Assembly: GCA_963681505.1 (NCBI GenBank)
Contig: OY811973.1
Span: forward strand, 10,326,559-10,390,558
Source of the DNA: Eunapius fragilis
Lineage: Eukaryota; Porifera; Demospongiae; Spongillida; Spongillidae
Length of the DNA: 64,000 nucleotides
Direction: 5' to 3'
Shown: in pieces, positions 12,099 through 25,033 of the stretch
How positions within the stretch are numbered: the first letter of the stretch is position 1
How the letters are laid out: each line of letters opens with the position of its first letter
Position numbers and translations under genes: made by a program
The notes under the pieces: generated by a model
Database searches by the model: none
Told to the model about the DNA's origin: nothing
Seen by the model: only the letters and a program-made list of their open reading frames with translations

Positions 12099-12248
12099 TG
12101 TATTATAATATGATGTAATCAGGAATCACGTGCGTGTGACGTGATTTTGGGAGCTAGATCGTGTGTGCATGGTTGTAAGTTGATTACGAATATATCCTGA
12201 GCAATCGATAGTCCAGTCTGTAGCTGGTGTGAGAACCCTAACATTACA
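12099..12248 (+). repeat. 3' LTR
   Basis: A 150-bp copy of the 5' LTR, TGTATTATAA to ACATTACA, followed by GTGTG. Confidence 0.9.
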
Positions 12249-14284
12249 GTGTGTGTGTGTGTGTAGATGTTGCATGCTCATAAGGTTTCTTGACCACATC
12301 ACATCAGTAATGTCATGTTGTATAAACAGATCCCAAATTGATTTGTCACATGTACAATACATGTAGACAATTTTGTAGCCAATGTCCAATGCCATGCTTT
12401 ACACACACATGTGAATCATCATGAAAGTCCCCTGCTGTGCTGAGCCATTTGTGGCATTTGCCAATTGTGACAGAAATCAGTTTATGTGGAGAGAACCGAA
12501 ATGTTCACCCTACCAAACAAATTTAACACACATACATAAAAAGTTTGATTCTTGCACATGGTAGTGACCTCCATTTTCTTCCTCAGACCTTACTCTAATA
12601 TGGGTTGGTAGGCAGGGCTCTGAATACACATACACACATGGAGGAGGGGCACATTATGATGGAAATCTGCAATCAGCAGTAGTCTTCTGGGCAAGTGCCT
12701 TCATGAGGCCAGCATCTATTTCAAAAATTATGTCATACGCATTGTCAGACAGAGACATTGACATTCAAGTACAAAATCAGAAGCACAGTTTTAGGATTAT
12801 CAGCTCTCTGTCAAATTTGTGGTTAGCTGGACGTAGTTACATACTACTTCATGCACATGCACACACACACCCCCCTCCCCCCCCCACACACACACACACA
12901 CAACTGCCTTGGAGTAGCCATGTGTTTATGTGAAGCCATGTGTGTGAATAGCTCAGCATATAAACTTTCCAGTGGCCCAGTCCTTACAATCTATTGAGAT
13001 AGGGTTTCACTGCCACTATCAAGGCTTCCTTCTAGTAAAAAGCTACAGACCCACCATGCACATAACAAAAAAACGCGCACACAAGCACACAATACCCACC
13101 ACAGTTTGCTATGAAGAAATATGTGAGGTGGTGGCAAGCAGATAGGCTGGCTAATAGCTAAGTAGGTAATGGACCAATACCAATATGTGATAAAAACCAT
13201 GTGAACCCAAATAATGCTGGTTTGGGAGCATTTCAAAATGACTCAGCCATAAGTGCATAATGTATTACTAACCATAATTTAATTTTATATTTAATTTTGG
13301 GGCAGACTGAAGTCTCTTCATACCACTTCCATATCATGTCTCACATCCTCCCTTAATTCAAGCTAACAAATTGATCAAAGTAGTTCACTACATTGTATTG
13401 CAGTAGGGACCTGATCCATAGGTCAGATTATCAGAGCCTGAAGTAGTGGTTATCATTATACTATTGAGCAATACATTTATGACCCTTGCATCTACATGTA
13501 CCACATGTTTTTATCAGTGTTTGTTGATAGAGGTGGCAATTCATTGCAGACGATTGTGTCGTCAAGTATTACTATAATGCTGTACATGTGGGACAAAAAT
13601 ATTCCATCGATTGATCATACATATAAGTAATGCAACTTATAGAGAAAGGTTGGCGACCAATTCATGTACAACAAAACGCAATGTATATTAAAACTATGTC
13701 TGGGTACGAGACTAGGTACTTCCTTATTTCAATTTTTGTGGGCACGAGACGAGGACACTATGAAATCCAAGAAGGAATGGAGTATGGAACCGAATTTTCA
13801 AATACGAAGACCCAAGTTTAGAAGCGGAGAATGGTTGCTTTGTGTATCAGCTATACTTTTCTGTCATGAGCTAACGGTACAGCTTTAAGGTTTTGACGAA
13901 ATAGACTGTGGAATTTTGTGATGATCGAAACTCACCCCGTTGACATTTGAAAAAAAAAGCCCCTACAATTCAATGGAACCGAGGGCTTATTCGGGAAATA
14001 TATAGCGATGTGTTTAAAAATCTTGCCAAATGTGCCGCACTAATATTCTGTCATGATCTAAGTTGTAAAAAACATTTGCTATGCTTTCCCCATACTGAGT
14101 ATGGAAAGATTACGGAAATATGTCGTGATTACGCAAACCGCAAATTAATGAAGAGCTCCCGTTGACCGCTCATTTCTCGATATGCTTCTTGTACGACGAC
14201 GATAACAAAGTAAGCCATCCGCTCGTCGGGAGTCTTGTTAGAAGCGAGTCGCGGTTTTTTAAATAAAATTCATTTCCCATTATA
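12249..14284. other. Non-coding stretch with simple repeats
   Basis: It holds short TG and CA/CCCCC runs (12249-12265, 12860-12903) and AT-rich sequence. Two loosely similar ~160-bp pieces (about 13640-13890 and 13950-14120) share ATGGAACCGA and CTGTCATGA-TCTAA words, suggesting an old tandem duplication. The open frames there match nothing recognised. Confidence 0.4.
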
Positions 14285-14406
14285 TATTAATACGGAAGCT
14301 ACTAATTTAACGCATGGTTTGCAACTCCGCTGTGTAATATAATTAATAATTTATAGCCAGGGCAGTGCCGACTAAAATCATAGTTGGGTCCATTTTGCAA
14401 AACCAT

Positions 14407-16611
<2,205 letters not shown>

Positions 16612-16913
16612 GGCTGAAATGGGTTACCTTGCATTTTCTAATTTAAGTATATTGGATGATATTGTATGATTTTTGCATGTGATATTAGTCCCTTTAGTAA
16701 TATCATGCAAATTTATAATCATGCGGGTATCATAGTGTCAGACAGAATGGCGCTACTGTGCATGCCAGCCATTAAATGTTCTAGCAGTCCAAAGGTCAGT
16801 CATGTTCATGGTGCTACATGGTAACCCCCCCGCCCCCCCACCTCCAACAAGAGTTGGTTCTCACACTCCAGTCAGGTCCTCATCTGGCTCTCCCATCCGG
16901 AAGTATTAAGGGG

Positions 16914-19495
16914 TCACCATAATGGGCAGGAAGATGGATGGTCTTTGAAGTGGTTGTACTGATTCAAGTAGCACAGGGACCCTTTCCTCAATGACTGGAG
17001 GATCAGGTTCAGGAGGTATGCCTCATCCCCAACAGTAGGTCCTGGTGTTGCTGATGTGTGATCAAACATCCCTGCTATGGGTGCCAACTTCCTGGCTATG
17101 TGTGTCATGCTCTTTTTCAAACTCCTCATCTTCCGTACCCAGCATTTCTGGCAGTTTCAGTGGACTGTTTGTTTCCAGTGACCATATCATTAAAACAATG
17201 CAAAAAAAATTTAAACTGCTGGGCTGAACCCTTCTACAAGTCGAAACTGCCCTTCTCATGGCTTATGCAATTTACGAGAGAATCCGCTTTCAACTACACT
17301 AGCTGGTATATGCATAAATCTATGCATTTCTTATTGCATATGGCTTATCATGTACACAATGGTCACATAAAACCATTTGGTGGTGTTGCTGTCTACTCAT
17401 GTGTCCTTTCCCCCTCTCAAATGCTGCCTGAAACTCTTCAGTTTTTGTGAGTACTGTTCCTGAACACCACAGGAAGGCACTGTAGTATGAAAGAGAGTGC
17501 AGCCTTCTCAGAGATCGTTCAAACATAAGCTCAAATTGGGTCTCCTCTGTAGTCACATGCATGTACACTTGTCCGATAGGTCAGCAAGTAATTAGGTAGA
17601 AGGTTCCAGTCTGCTCATCATCCTGAACTGCAATACTCAGCCTGTTCCAATAGTGTCCTATTAAATCTCTCCACTAGACCATCCGACTTGGGATGATTTG
17701 GGTTGGCTCTTGTTTTCGTATGTCCAACAGGGGACACAGTTCCTTAACCACTCATATCTGTAAATAAAAAGAGTTCTTGCCACACCCTCTGCCTCTAAGT
17801 TTTTTCTTTTGTGTACAGTAATAATCTCCTACAACCAGGATATAATGATTACCACGGGGTATCTCTGGTAGTGAATGCAAAAAAAATCCATGGCCACTGT
17901 CGATAAAGAACTCTGTCCTAGTTCATTTCGTCAAGTCAGAAGTGACTTCAGTTACCAGGATGACTAATCTAGGCACCTGTTTTGATTCCAGCCATCCAAT
18001 TGCACTCTTTACATCATCTCAGCCATTTGCAAGGCCCTTTATTCATCATAAGTCCATACAGGTAGCAATGTGTGTACCACTAGTGTTTCTGTCGCTGATA
18101 CCACATTCACATCATCAAATTCTGAACTGTCCCGATACATGTATATTCCACACTGCATGATCACATTCTCGACGGGAGAGAGGATCAGTATTCTCCACAC
18201 CTGGTCGATGTATAATCGTGCATGTATTCAAACTCCGCTAATGTTTCAAACCAACTGGGCTGCCGGTTCTTTAAACCTGTGCAGTCACTTAAGTGAGCTG
18301 CATGCATGTGATCCGTACGCGGGGTAAATTTCCTTCCATAAAGGACTAAGTTCCCTTGCCAAGATGGCTCTGGCAATGGACCTGACTAAAATCATGTTTA
18401 GCCTGCCATAAATGTCTGCCAAAACTGTAGGCTTGGGGGATGACGTGCTGATGGCCAGGCGAAAATGTCAAGTAGCCTACACGACAGCTATAGTTAGCAT
18501 CGTTCTTCTGGTAAGTGCAATAATTCTTAACTGCTTTCGCCTAAAACCCTCAAATAAAGTCTTCCTGAAAGTTTTTAGGCAATGCACTCGGGTAGTCCAT
18601 TTAGATACATATATACTATCATACACATTTATAAGTAAGCCACTATACTCACATACATGTACTGCATGATTGTATATAGGATTGATGTAATTATGCAGCC
18701 TGTTATTAATGAACTTGATGAATGATTTATAACGTCTCTTCAACTAAAAAAAAATGCATCACTACAAGCTTTCGTTCAGATCCTATCACTTCCTTTCTGA
18801 GTCAACACCGTACAATGAGATATGATGCCATGTTTGCAAAATCTTTTTAAAAAGCCCATGACAATACGTATAGCTAGGCGGAATTGTTGCAGGTCCTTGT
18901 GACAGCTAGGCATAGGCCAATCAACAAGTTTCAACCCCTTACTGGAGATAGCATGCCCAAAATAGTGAACACTTGTTTGGAGGAAATGACATTTACATGC
19001 TTAAGTTTGAGTCCTACTGTCTTGAGCCGTGTGAAAACTGCTCTGAGTTGCGTCTCCACTGAACGACTGAAGATAACTATAAAAACACTAGACAGACAGT
19101 CCAGTATGGAGACCTGCAAGAACTTGTTCCCTATCAGTCGTTGGAAAGTTGCAGGTGCATTGCATAGGCCGAATGGCATAACACAGAATTGATGTAACCC
19201 AAATGGTGTCACAAAAGCAGTTTTCTCCTTATCATTTTGGTCTACCAGTGCCACTAGCTTGATCTAGGGTTGAGAAGTAACGGGCACCACATAGACAATC
19301 CAACATATAATTAGTCTATTCGGAGGAAGTGGTTGAGCATCTTTATGGGTCACTTCATTTAACTTGCGGAAGTCCTAGCAAAACCTGGTAGCCCATCCTT
19401 CTTTCTAACTAATACTACTGGAGATCCCCATGCCCCCCTTACCTGGCTCGATAACATTCTCTTCTTGAATGTCATCAACGTACTTCATGACGTTA
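16914..19495 (-). pseudogene. pol: Decayed Gypsy-type pol on the minus strand
   Basis: Read from 19495 downward, the order is a linker with YVDDIQEENVIEPG, then RT words (FSTLDQ-like, ALVDQNDKEKTAFVTPFG, VMPFGLCNAPATFQRLI at about 19250-19130). Next are FGHAISSKGLKLVDW and HKDLQQF near 18980-18880. After about 1 kb of unreadable sequence come integrase traces: GNHYILVVGDYY near 17870, and NHPKSDGLVERFNRTLL near 17690. The end (17129-16914) carries LAPIAGMF ... LLNLILQSLRKGS. Stops and frame changes are frequent, and no LTRs were found. This is a different, older element than the one at 7983-12248. Confidence 0.7.
18677..18692 (+). other. Isolated ATATAGGATTGATG word
   Basis: TGTATATAGGATTGATG occurs here outside any recognised element. 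It equals the word that follows the hairpins of the mosaic family and lies inside the hairpin MITEs. The upstream hairpin is weak or absent, so it may be a relic or chance. Confidence 0.3.
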
Positions 19496-19766
19496 GTGGA
19501 AGGGATAATGGTTGGGTTAGCTTCTTTGCTTGGAATATCTGTCACTGGATTGTTTGTCCTGAAATATTTAGTCCATCCGGATCGATCTTCTCGAAAAATA
19601 TGGTCAGCCCTGGAATTTTTGGTCCGGACATTGATATCAAAACCTATACAACGAAAATCATATATGTAGTTATGTCAGTGACGTTCTTGGGTTTATAGAC
19701 AATGGGATTGAGTGGTAAGTGGATTTATAAATTATAATGCTTGATTCGCTGCATACACACCAAGAT

Positions 19767-19904
19767 TTATGCACAGAGTGAACAATTCCATTCTTCTGCA
19801 CTAGTTGGAAGACTGTGGAGGCCTACGCACTTGATATGGAACCAATTAATGTTCACAGACCACTCTGCACCATCACACAGGCTGCAGAACACATCCATAT
19901 TCAT
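19767..19904 (-). pseudogene. PHD-finger-like C-terminal piece of copy B
   Basis: The 45-codon frame reads MDVFCSLCDGAEW, NINWFHIKCVGL and EEWNCSLCA before a stop. The spacing CxxC ... WFHxxC ... WNCxxC is that of the second half of a PHD finger, a histone-tail-binding zinc module. Only one upstream Cys (ACHTH) is available for the first pair, so that pair is incomplete. It follows the Pro-rich exon on the same strand after a frame change. The assignment rests on motif spacing only. Confidence 0.5.
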
Positions 19905-19974
19905 GACATGGGTATGACATGCTCTTTTGACTTTTCTATAGTGCCCACACCCACTTTTTCGGGGCTATACTCCT

Positions 19975-20611
19975 CCCCGGCCTCCCCGCCATGCTTGTTC
20001 TGGCCAGGCAGGCCAGGGTGGCAGTGGCCATGCAGGCCAGGAGGGAAGCACTGCTGGTGGTGGTGGGGGCAGCGCTGGTGGTACTGGCGGAAGCGCAGGC
20101 AGAGGCAGCACTGGTGGTGGTGGTGGGGGCAGCACTGGTGGTGGTGGTGGCGGGGGCAGCATTGGTGGTGGTGGTGGTGGGGTGGCACTGGTGGTGGTGG
20201 TGGCGGGGGCAGCACTGGTGGTTATGGCGAGGGCAGCACTGGTGGTGGTGGTGGTGGTGGGGGCAGCACTGGTGGTGATGGTGGTGGGGGCAGCACTGGT
20301 GGTGGTGGCGGGGGCAGCACTGGTGGTGGTGGTGGTGGGGGCAGCCTGGTGGGGAGGCAGCCTGGTGGTGGAGGTGGTGGGGGCAGCACTGATGGTGGTG
20401 GCGGTGGGGCAGCACTGGTGGTGGTGGTGGCGGGGGCAGCACTGGTGGTGGCGGGGGCGGTGCTGGTGGTGCCAGCGGGAGTGCAGGTGGGGGCAGCACT
20501 GCTTCAGGAGGTGGCGGGGTGAAAGGGAGAGGAGTCGGAGGATGAATGTAGTCATCCTCTTCCTCCTCCGACCCCTCATTGGTAAAAACCTCTGAGGTCT
20601 TCAGCTGCCAT
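19975..20611 (-). pseudogene. Pro/Ala-rich exon of copy B (frameshifted)
   Basis: ATG at 20611 gives MAAEDLRGF, then one base is missing relative to copy A. The restored reading frame continues into an acidic cluster, IHPPTPLPFTPPPPEA, and a long low-complexity run of Pro, Ala and Thr. The DNA is a GGTGGTGGTGG / GGCAGCACT minisatellite-like array, so length is probably variable. Open frames on the plus strand here are shadows of the repeat. Confidence 0.6.
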
Positions 20612-21142
20612 TTACATGTACGTGACAGAGAGTATGATTAAATTTTTACCTCTTTCTTTTTTTCAAGCAAAGTGCAAAGCATAGAATCCACAGAGTATTA
20701 TTAAATTTTTACCTTTTTTTGCAAAGCACACTATTCAGCGGGTGAGTCACTTTTACACCTTGCAAAGCCTTAACACATGTGTAGACTGTGCTATGGTCCA
20801 ATTCCATCATATAAATGACAGGGAGGAAGGGGGTGTATGTGTGTCAGTTGTGCTAAAAATCTATTGGTCAAATTTGATCCAGTAAAAAATGCTCTCATCT
20901 AAACATGGAGGTGTAGCCTACATGCAGTTAAGTTGTATAGATGGATAGTGTGGGAACTAGGGAAGTGAATTACATGGCTCAGTGTAGATCGATAAGTAAG
21001 GAAGCCTTATCAGATTAAAACAATAGACACTACTGTCAGTTGAGTCACCATGCATGCTTTACATGTGAAGTGAATGGTTTTGTGCAGATCCGTGCTGTAC
21101 ATAGTCGGGCGGGCCCTACTACCTCGTTTGGTCAGGTAGTAG

Positions 21143-21589
21143 CAAGGGCGTAGACAAGTTTTTTTTAGGGTGGGGGGGCTAATTGTGGTTGGGGGTTTAG
21201 ACTCGCGATACGAAAAGCGGGGAGGGGGGGGGGTGGTGCTGTCCGCTTTAGGCCCGATTCAAAAAGCGATGGGGGGGGGGGGGGGGCTGTCCGCTTCAGG
21301 CCCAATACGAAAAGCGGAGGTGGGGGGGGGGGGGGGCTGTCCGCTTCAGGCCCAATTCGAAAGGCGGGGGGGGGGGGGGGGGGGCTGCTTAGCGGATGAA
21401 TTAAGGGGAGGTACATTATATAGAAGGGCAACTCTATTATCTATTGAATAGCGCGCGCTTTACAATTGATTGTTAACGACATCAGAAATTTTAATAACTC
21501 TAGTGCAAAAATCTGGGGGGGGGGGGGGGGGGGCTAAAGCCCCCCCTGCCCCCCCCCCCCCCCCCCCCCCCCCCTTATCTACGCCCTTG
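21143..21589. mobile_element. Small CAAGGGCGTAGA-ended element nested in copy B
   Basis: Ends are inverted (CAAGGGCGTAGA left, TCTACGCCCTTG right), and AGTAG flanks both sides (21138-21142, 21590-21594). Copy A lacks this insertion at the corresponding place. The interior has about three to four ~51-bp units (CTGTCCGCTTCAGGCCCAAT plus a long G run, about 21220-21380) and an inverted G-run/C-run pair at 21516-21574. Probably a non-autonomous DNA transposon; the superfamily is unclear. Confidence 0.7.
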
Positions 21590-21599
21590 AGTAGGGTGA

Positions 21600-22275
21600 C
21601 AAGCCCGACCAAACGTGGTAGTAGGGCCGCCCGACTAAGCTGTACAAATGTTGCATGCACAGCTTTTTAATGTTAATACAAAATGCCATAACGAACCATT
21701 GGGTGGTAGTGGTAGTTCTGTGACCCCTGCGGTACCGCGTCCTCCCGGAAGCACATTTAGCTGCATGATCGGACAGCGGGGTCATTCCAATACCGACTCC
21801 TTTTGGATGCTATAATGGCAGCTAAATTGTCCTATAGTATTTCTGACTGTTAGCAGCGCGGTTTCCCTCGAGGTCCTCTTCATATCGCCGCCTTTTTGCA
21901 GCACGGTTCTCCTCGAGGTCCTCTTCATATCGCCGCCTTTAGATTGCTTAGATTCAATATCTGCGTTGTAGTTGTCGCATACAGAGGCCTTTTTCTTTTC
22001 GGGATCGGCCTTGTAGCTGTCGCGTACAGAAGCCTTCCTTTCGGGATCGGCCCTGTAATTGTCGCGTACAGAGGCCTTCTTTTTTTCGGAATCGGCCTTG
22101 TAGCTGTCGCTTACAGAGAGGCCTTCTTATTTTCAGTCGGGATTGGCCTTAAATACGTATATGATATGATCTCTGGCCTTGTAGAGCGTTCGGGCTGTAA
22201 CTTTGTTCTCGTCTTGCTTCTGGAGGTATTCCGCTCGTTGCTTAGATCTCTTCTTTTGATTACACAACGGCATTT
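21600..22275 (-). pseudogene. Basic-repeat first exon of copy B
   Basis: The minus-strand frame starts MPLCNQKKRSKQRAEYLQKQ and runs through broken repeats of the ASVRDSYKADPE and RRRYEEDLEENRAA type. It ends AAKCASGRTRYRRG followed by HRTTTTTQ at a GTATGT-like donor position. Two or more single-base indels break the frame. It is clearly homologous to 33150-33631 in copy A. Confidence 0.65.
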
Positions 22276-22655
22276 TTAGAAAAACAACTTCACTAGCCAA
22301 AGTAACAACTAAATTGCGATAAATATATTTAGTGCAGGTTAGAGACCTAAAATTATTAATAAAAATCTATTATATACATTATTAAATAGAACTTGATATG
22401 TGTCTATATGACATGTAAGGATAACGTGCCGGTAAATTTCGAAGCGATTGGTACTATTCCCGTCATTCTAAACCGTTCCGACTGGGCACGAGAAACAGGA
22501 AATTGTTTCTCTATAACCACACCGTTTTATCAGAGATAATCTATATACTACATGTATATCTCTGGTTTTATGACACGGAACCAACGTGGAACTGTAGATC
22601 GTTGTGCTCTCATTCCATTGCAATAAAGAGAAAGCGATCCGTTTCTCCGTTGTCC

Positions 22656-24949
22656 TGTCACGCCTAATTTTGTCCTACCCGGAAATGGTCCGGCGGACCT
22701 AATTAGGCTGCCTGAAATTGTCTGGCGGACCAAATCAAGCTGCCTGAAATGGTCCGCCGGACCATTTCAGGCTGCCCTAAATGGTCCCACTATGCCTGTT
22801 TTGGTCCGTTGGACAGATTACTTTAGGCAGTCTGTTTTTGTCGGAGATAAAAGTACAAAATAAACGGCATATAAGTATCACATAAATATAACATGAGACT
22901 TGTGGGTATTTTATAGAACATCTTAAGGTGTGCACCATTCACACGCTTGATACAGTCAGAAGAATTTGCAACAGATTGCAAGGAGTAAAATCCTTTGCTG
23001 AACTTTGCAGTTATAATGTATGGCCCAACCCACTTGGGGTCCAATTTCCCTCCCTTCCTCTTTTTCCGAACAAAATCCTTTTTAACCACCTTCGCACCAA
23101 TTTCAAACAATGAGGCTCTAGCGTGTTTGGCATCATATTGCTGCTTTTGCTTAGCCTAGGAGCAAAAGTGTACATGATGCCACAGTATAGTATGTATACT
23201 TTATACCTGTGAAACAAGGATATTGTACTTCATTCACATTCTTCAAAATCCTTTGTCTTTGTATGGACACATGTTCCATGTGGTTGGCTGTGTTTGGTTC
23301 CTTTGCTGAACTAAAAAAGTATTAAGTACAATGTAAATTAAAAAATAAAACAAAATCAAGCTTTGGCAAAAAACTTAATAGTTCACAAATAGATTCCAGG
23401 TCTGCATCAATAGGTATACTCGCCTTTCTTCCGAACTTCACTTCAAATGGAGTGTAATTAGTTGATTCATGGGACAAAGTGTTGTATGCTGAATCAATGA
23501 GTTGATCCCAAATCTCCTTATGTCCCATCACTGCTTTTGAGAGCATTCTTTGCACAGTTTGATTGTATCATTCTTCAAGACCATTTGACTACTCAAAAAA
23601 AGACTTATGTGGAACTTTAAACTAAAATTATGCACTTTGTGTACCTATGGATGGTAAGGAGTAATTAGGCAGTGTCATATCCCCAACTGTTTCATCATTG
23701 CATTGTTCAGTTTGTTCCTGAATTCAGAACCATTGTCTGTTGTCAAAATGCTGGGCAATCCCATGCGCATGAATATCTAGATATACATGTACATTTAAAA
23801 TATGGTAAAGTGTGCACAATGAATATTGATCAACATATACCTTGCATAGTGCACTTGCCACTAGATGTGCCTCTTTGGTTGGAACTGCAACCGCTTCAAC
23901 CCATTTCGAAACGTGATCACTCGGTGTAAGAATGTACCTATACATACAATTAAAAAATAAAGTGTAATCTATCCTGTGAAAGCAAGTATTCCTTGCATAC
24001 CATGGGAAAAAAATAAAAAGAGCTGACCTGTATCCTGATAATGAAATTGGCGAAATCGGCCCAATAAAGTCAATTGCTACATGATACCAAGTGAACAGGA
24101 TGAAGTTCAGTAGAAGTAACAACAAGTTTATCAGAATCCTTCTGGCAAGCCTCACAGGATGCTACCTGTAAAAACATGTCAGTAAATGTGCATGACTAAT
24201 TGCAACCATTACTAGTTGAAAAACGTCTTTGTTGAGTCCTTTCCATGTGAAACGCTCTCTAATGCTTTTGATGGTACGTTTTGTTCCCAGATGGCCAGAC
24301 GTAGGGTCAGAATGGCAGGAATGTAGAATCCTCAGTCTGCATCTCACATGCATGCATCCAAAATGAGCCTCACAACCTATTTCAGTAAACATGCGAAAGA
24401 GCGACGACGAGTGAAATCGGATGAGTTATCCTATAAGACCCTAAAATCATACGCTATACATTCGATGCAAACAACGCACACTTCGTATCCTTGTAATGAG
24501 GGATTCTATAGTCATAATTTTGTCTCCTACTACCATGCTTATCAACGATGACCAAAGAGTGGATAAGAATCTTTTTGCCACCAAGAGCACGTAGTTACAT
24601 GCTGCGCGCAGGCACCTTAGTCGTTCCATTCATTTTTCTTTTAGTCCACGATTCGCCATTCTTTAAGAAAATCTTTTCCGCCTTTCCTCTGATTGATCGT
24701 TTCTTGTTCGCATCGCATCCTTCAGGGTACTTTCCATTGACCTTGTAACTGTAGGCCAGTTCAATTACACGTGTCACCATCGTCTGTCCCTGATTCTGAC
24801 GACACCTTCCAAAGGAAAAACTACATGGGACCAAAAAATGCCAGGTGGGACAAAATTGAGCACCTAAAATTGTCCGGCCGGACAATTTCAGGCAGCCTTT
24901 TTTGGTCCGGCCGGACCGAAATTAGACGCGGACCAAATCGCGCGTGACA
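22656..24949 (-). mobile_element. Ginger-like DNA transposon (inactivated) inserted in copy B
   Basis: Terminal inverted repeats TGTCACGCCTAATTTTGTCC and (complement of the right end) TGTCACGCGCGATTTGGTCC are flanked by 4-bp duplications GTCC (22652-22655, 24950-24953). Copy A shows the unoccupied site with a single GGAC at 32708-32711. Subterminal GGTCCGGCCGGACC-type palindromes occur near both ends. The interior encodes a spliced integrase-like transposase on the minus strand. TGT termini, a 4-bp duplication and an integrase-type core are the hallmarks of Ginger elements. Confidence 0.85.
22823..24392 (-). pseudogene. Integrase-type transposase of the Ginger-like element
   Basis: Minus-strand exons encode an H2C2 region (CHSDPTSGHLGTKRTIK near 24320, then ASCEACQ) and the first Asp in IDFIGPISPI near 24090. 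HVSKWVEAVAVPTKEAH follows, then after an intron LTTDNGSEFRNK near 23730. The third acidic residue is in NGLEE, followed by YNQTVQRMLSKAVMGH near 23560, IWDQLIDSAYNT and YTPFEVKFGRKA. The C-terminal domain is at 23110-22823 (LDPKWVGPYIITAKFSKG, then VNGAHLKMF). The DDE residues are visible, but in-frame stops (near 23690, 23655 and 23572) make it non-functional as read. Confidence 0.75.
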
Positions 24950-25013
24950 GTCCCTCCAGACGCTAGTGAAGTTATATTAATGACATTCATCAACCCTCAA
25001 TCAATCCTATATT

Positions 25014-25033
25014 GAACCTGCAGCAGCAGGTTC
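25014..25033 (-). repeat. Leader hairpin of mosaic copy B
   Basis: On the minus strand GAACCTGC-TGCT-GCAGGTTC forms an 8-bp stem with a 4-nt loop and is followed directly by AATATAGGATTGATTG. Confidence 0.75.

Larger units (their letters stand above)
7983..12248 (+). mobile_element. LTR retrotransposon, Ty3/Gypsy type, inactivated
   Basis: Two direct repeats of about 150 bp (7983-8134 and 12099-12248) start TGTA and end TACA. They bracket a tRNA-Leu-like primer site, gag, protease, RT, RNase H, integrase and a polypurine tract in Gypsy order. GTGTG flanks both sides (7978-7982 and 12249-12253), fitting a 5-bp target duplication, although the site is TG-rich. The LTRs differ by about seven substitutions and one 2-nt indel, and the coding region carries several stops and frameshifts. 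The element is therefore no longer autonomous. Confidence 0.9.
19767..25033 (-). mobile_element. Mosaic repeat family, copy B (inverted relative to copy A)
   Basis: On the minus strand the order is hairpin leader (25033-25014), a leader cut by the Ginger-like insertion (22656-24949), a basic first exon (about 22275-21600), and a second nested element (21143-21589). These are followed by shared 3' sequence, a Pro/Ala-rich exon (20611-19970) and a PHD-like finger (19904-19767). Long stretches are the reverse complement of 32628-34500: the AATATAGGATTGATTGAGGG leader, the CCAATCGCTTCG block, the AKRRRYEED-type coding repeats and the GTCGGGCGGGCC block. The coding parts carry frameshifts, for example near 20588. 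Confidence 0.8.

Noticed and set aside
13630-14165. Open frames of 60-74 codons as small genes
   Set aside because: No motif, no splice context and no homolog noticed; they overlap a degenerate tandem duplication.
19936-20595. Several overlapping Val/Ala, Trp/Gly and Pro/His-rich open frames on both strands
   Set aside because: Shadow frames of one GC-rich repeat. Only the minus-strand frame has a homolog (copy A).
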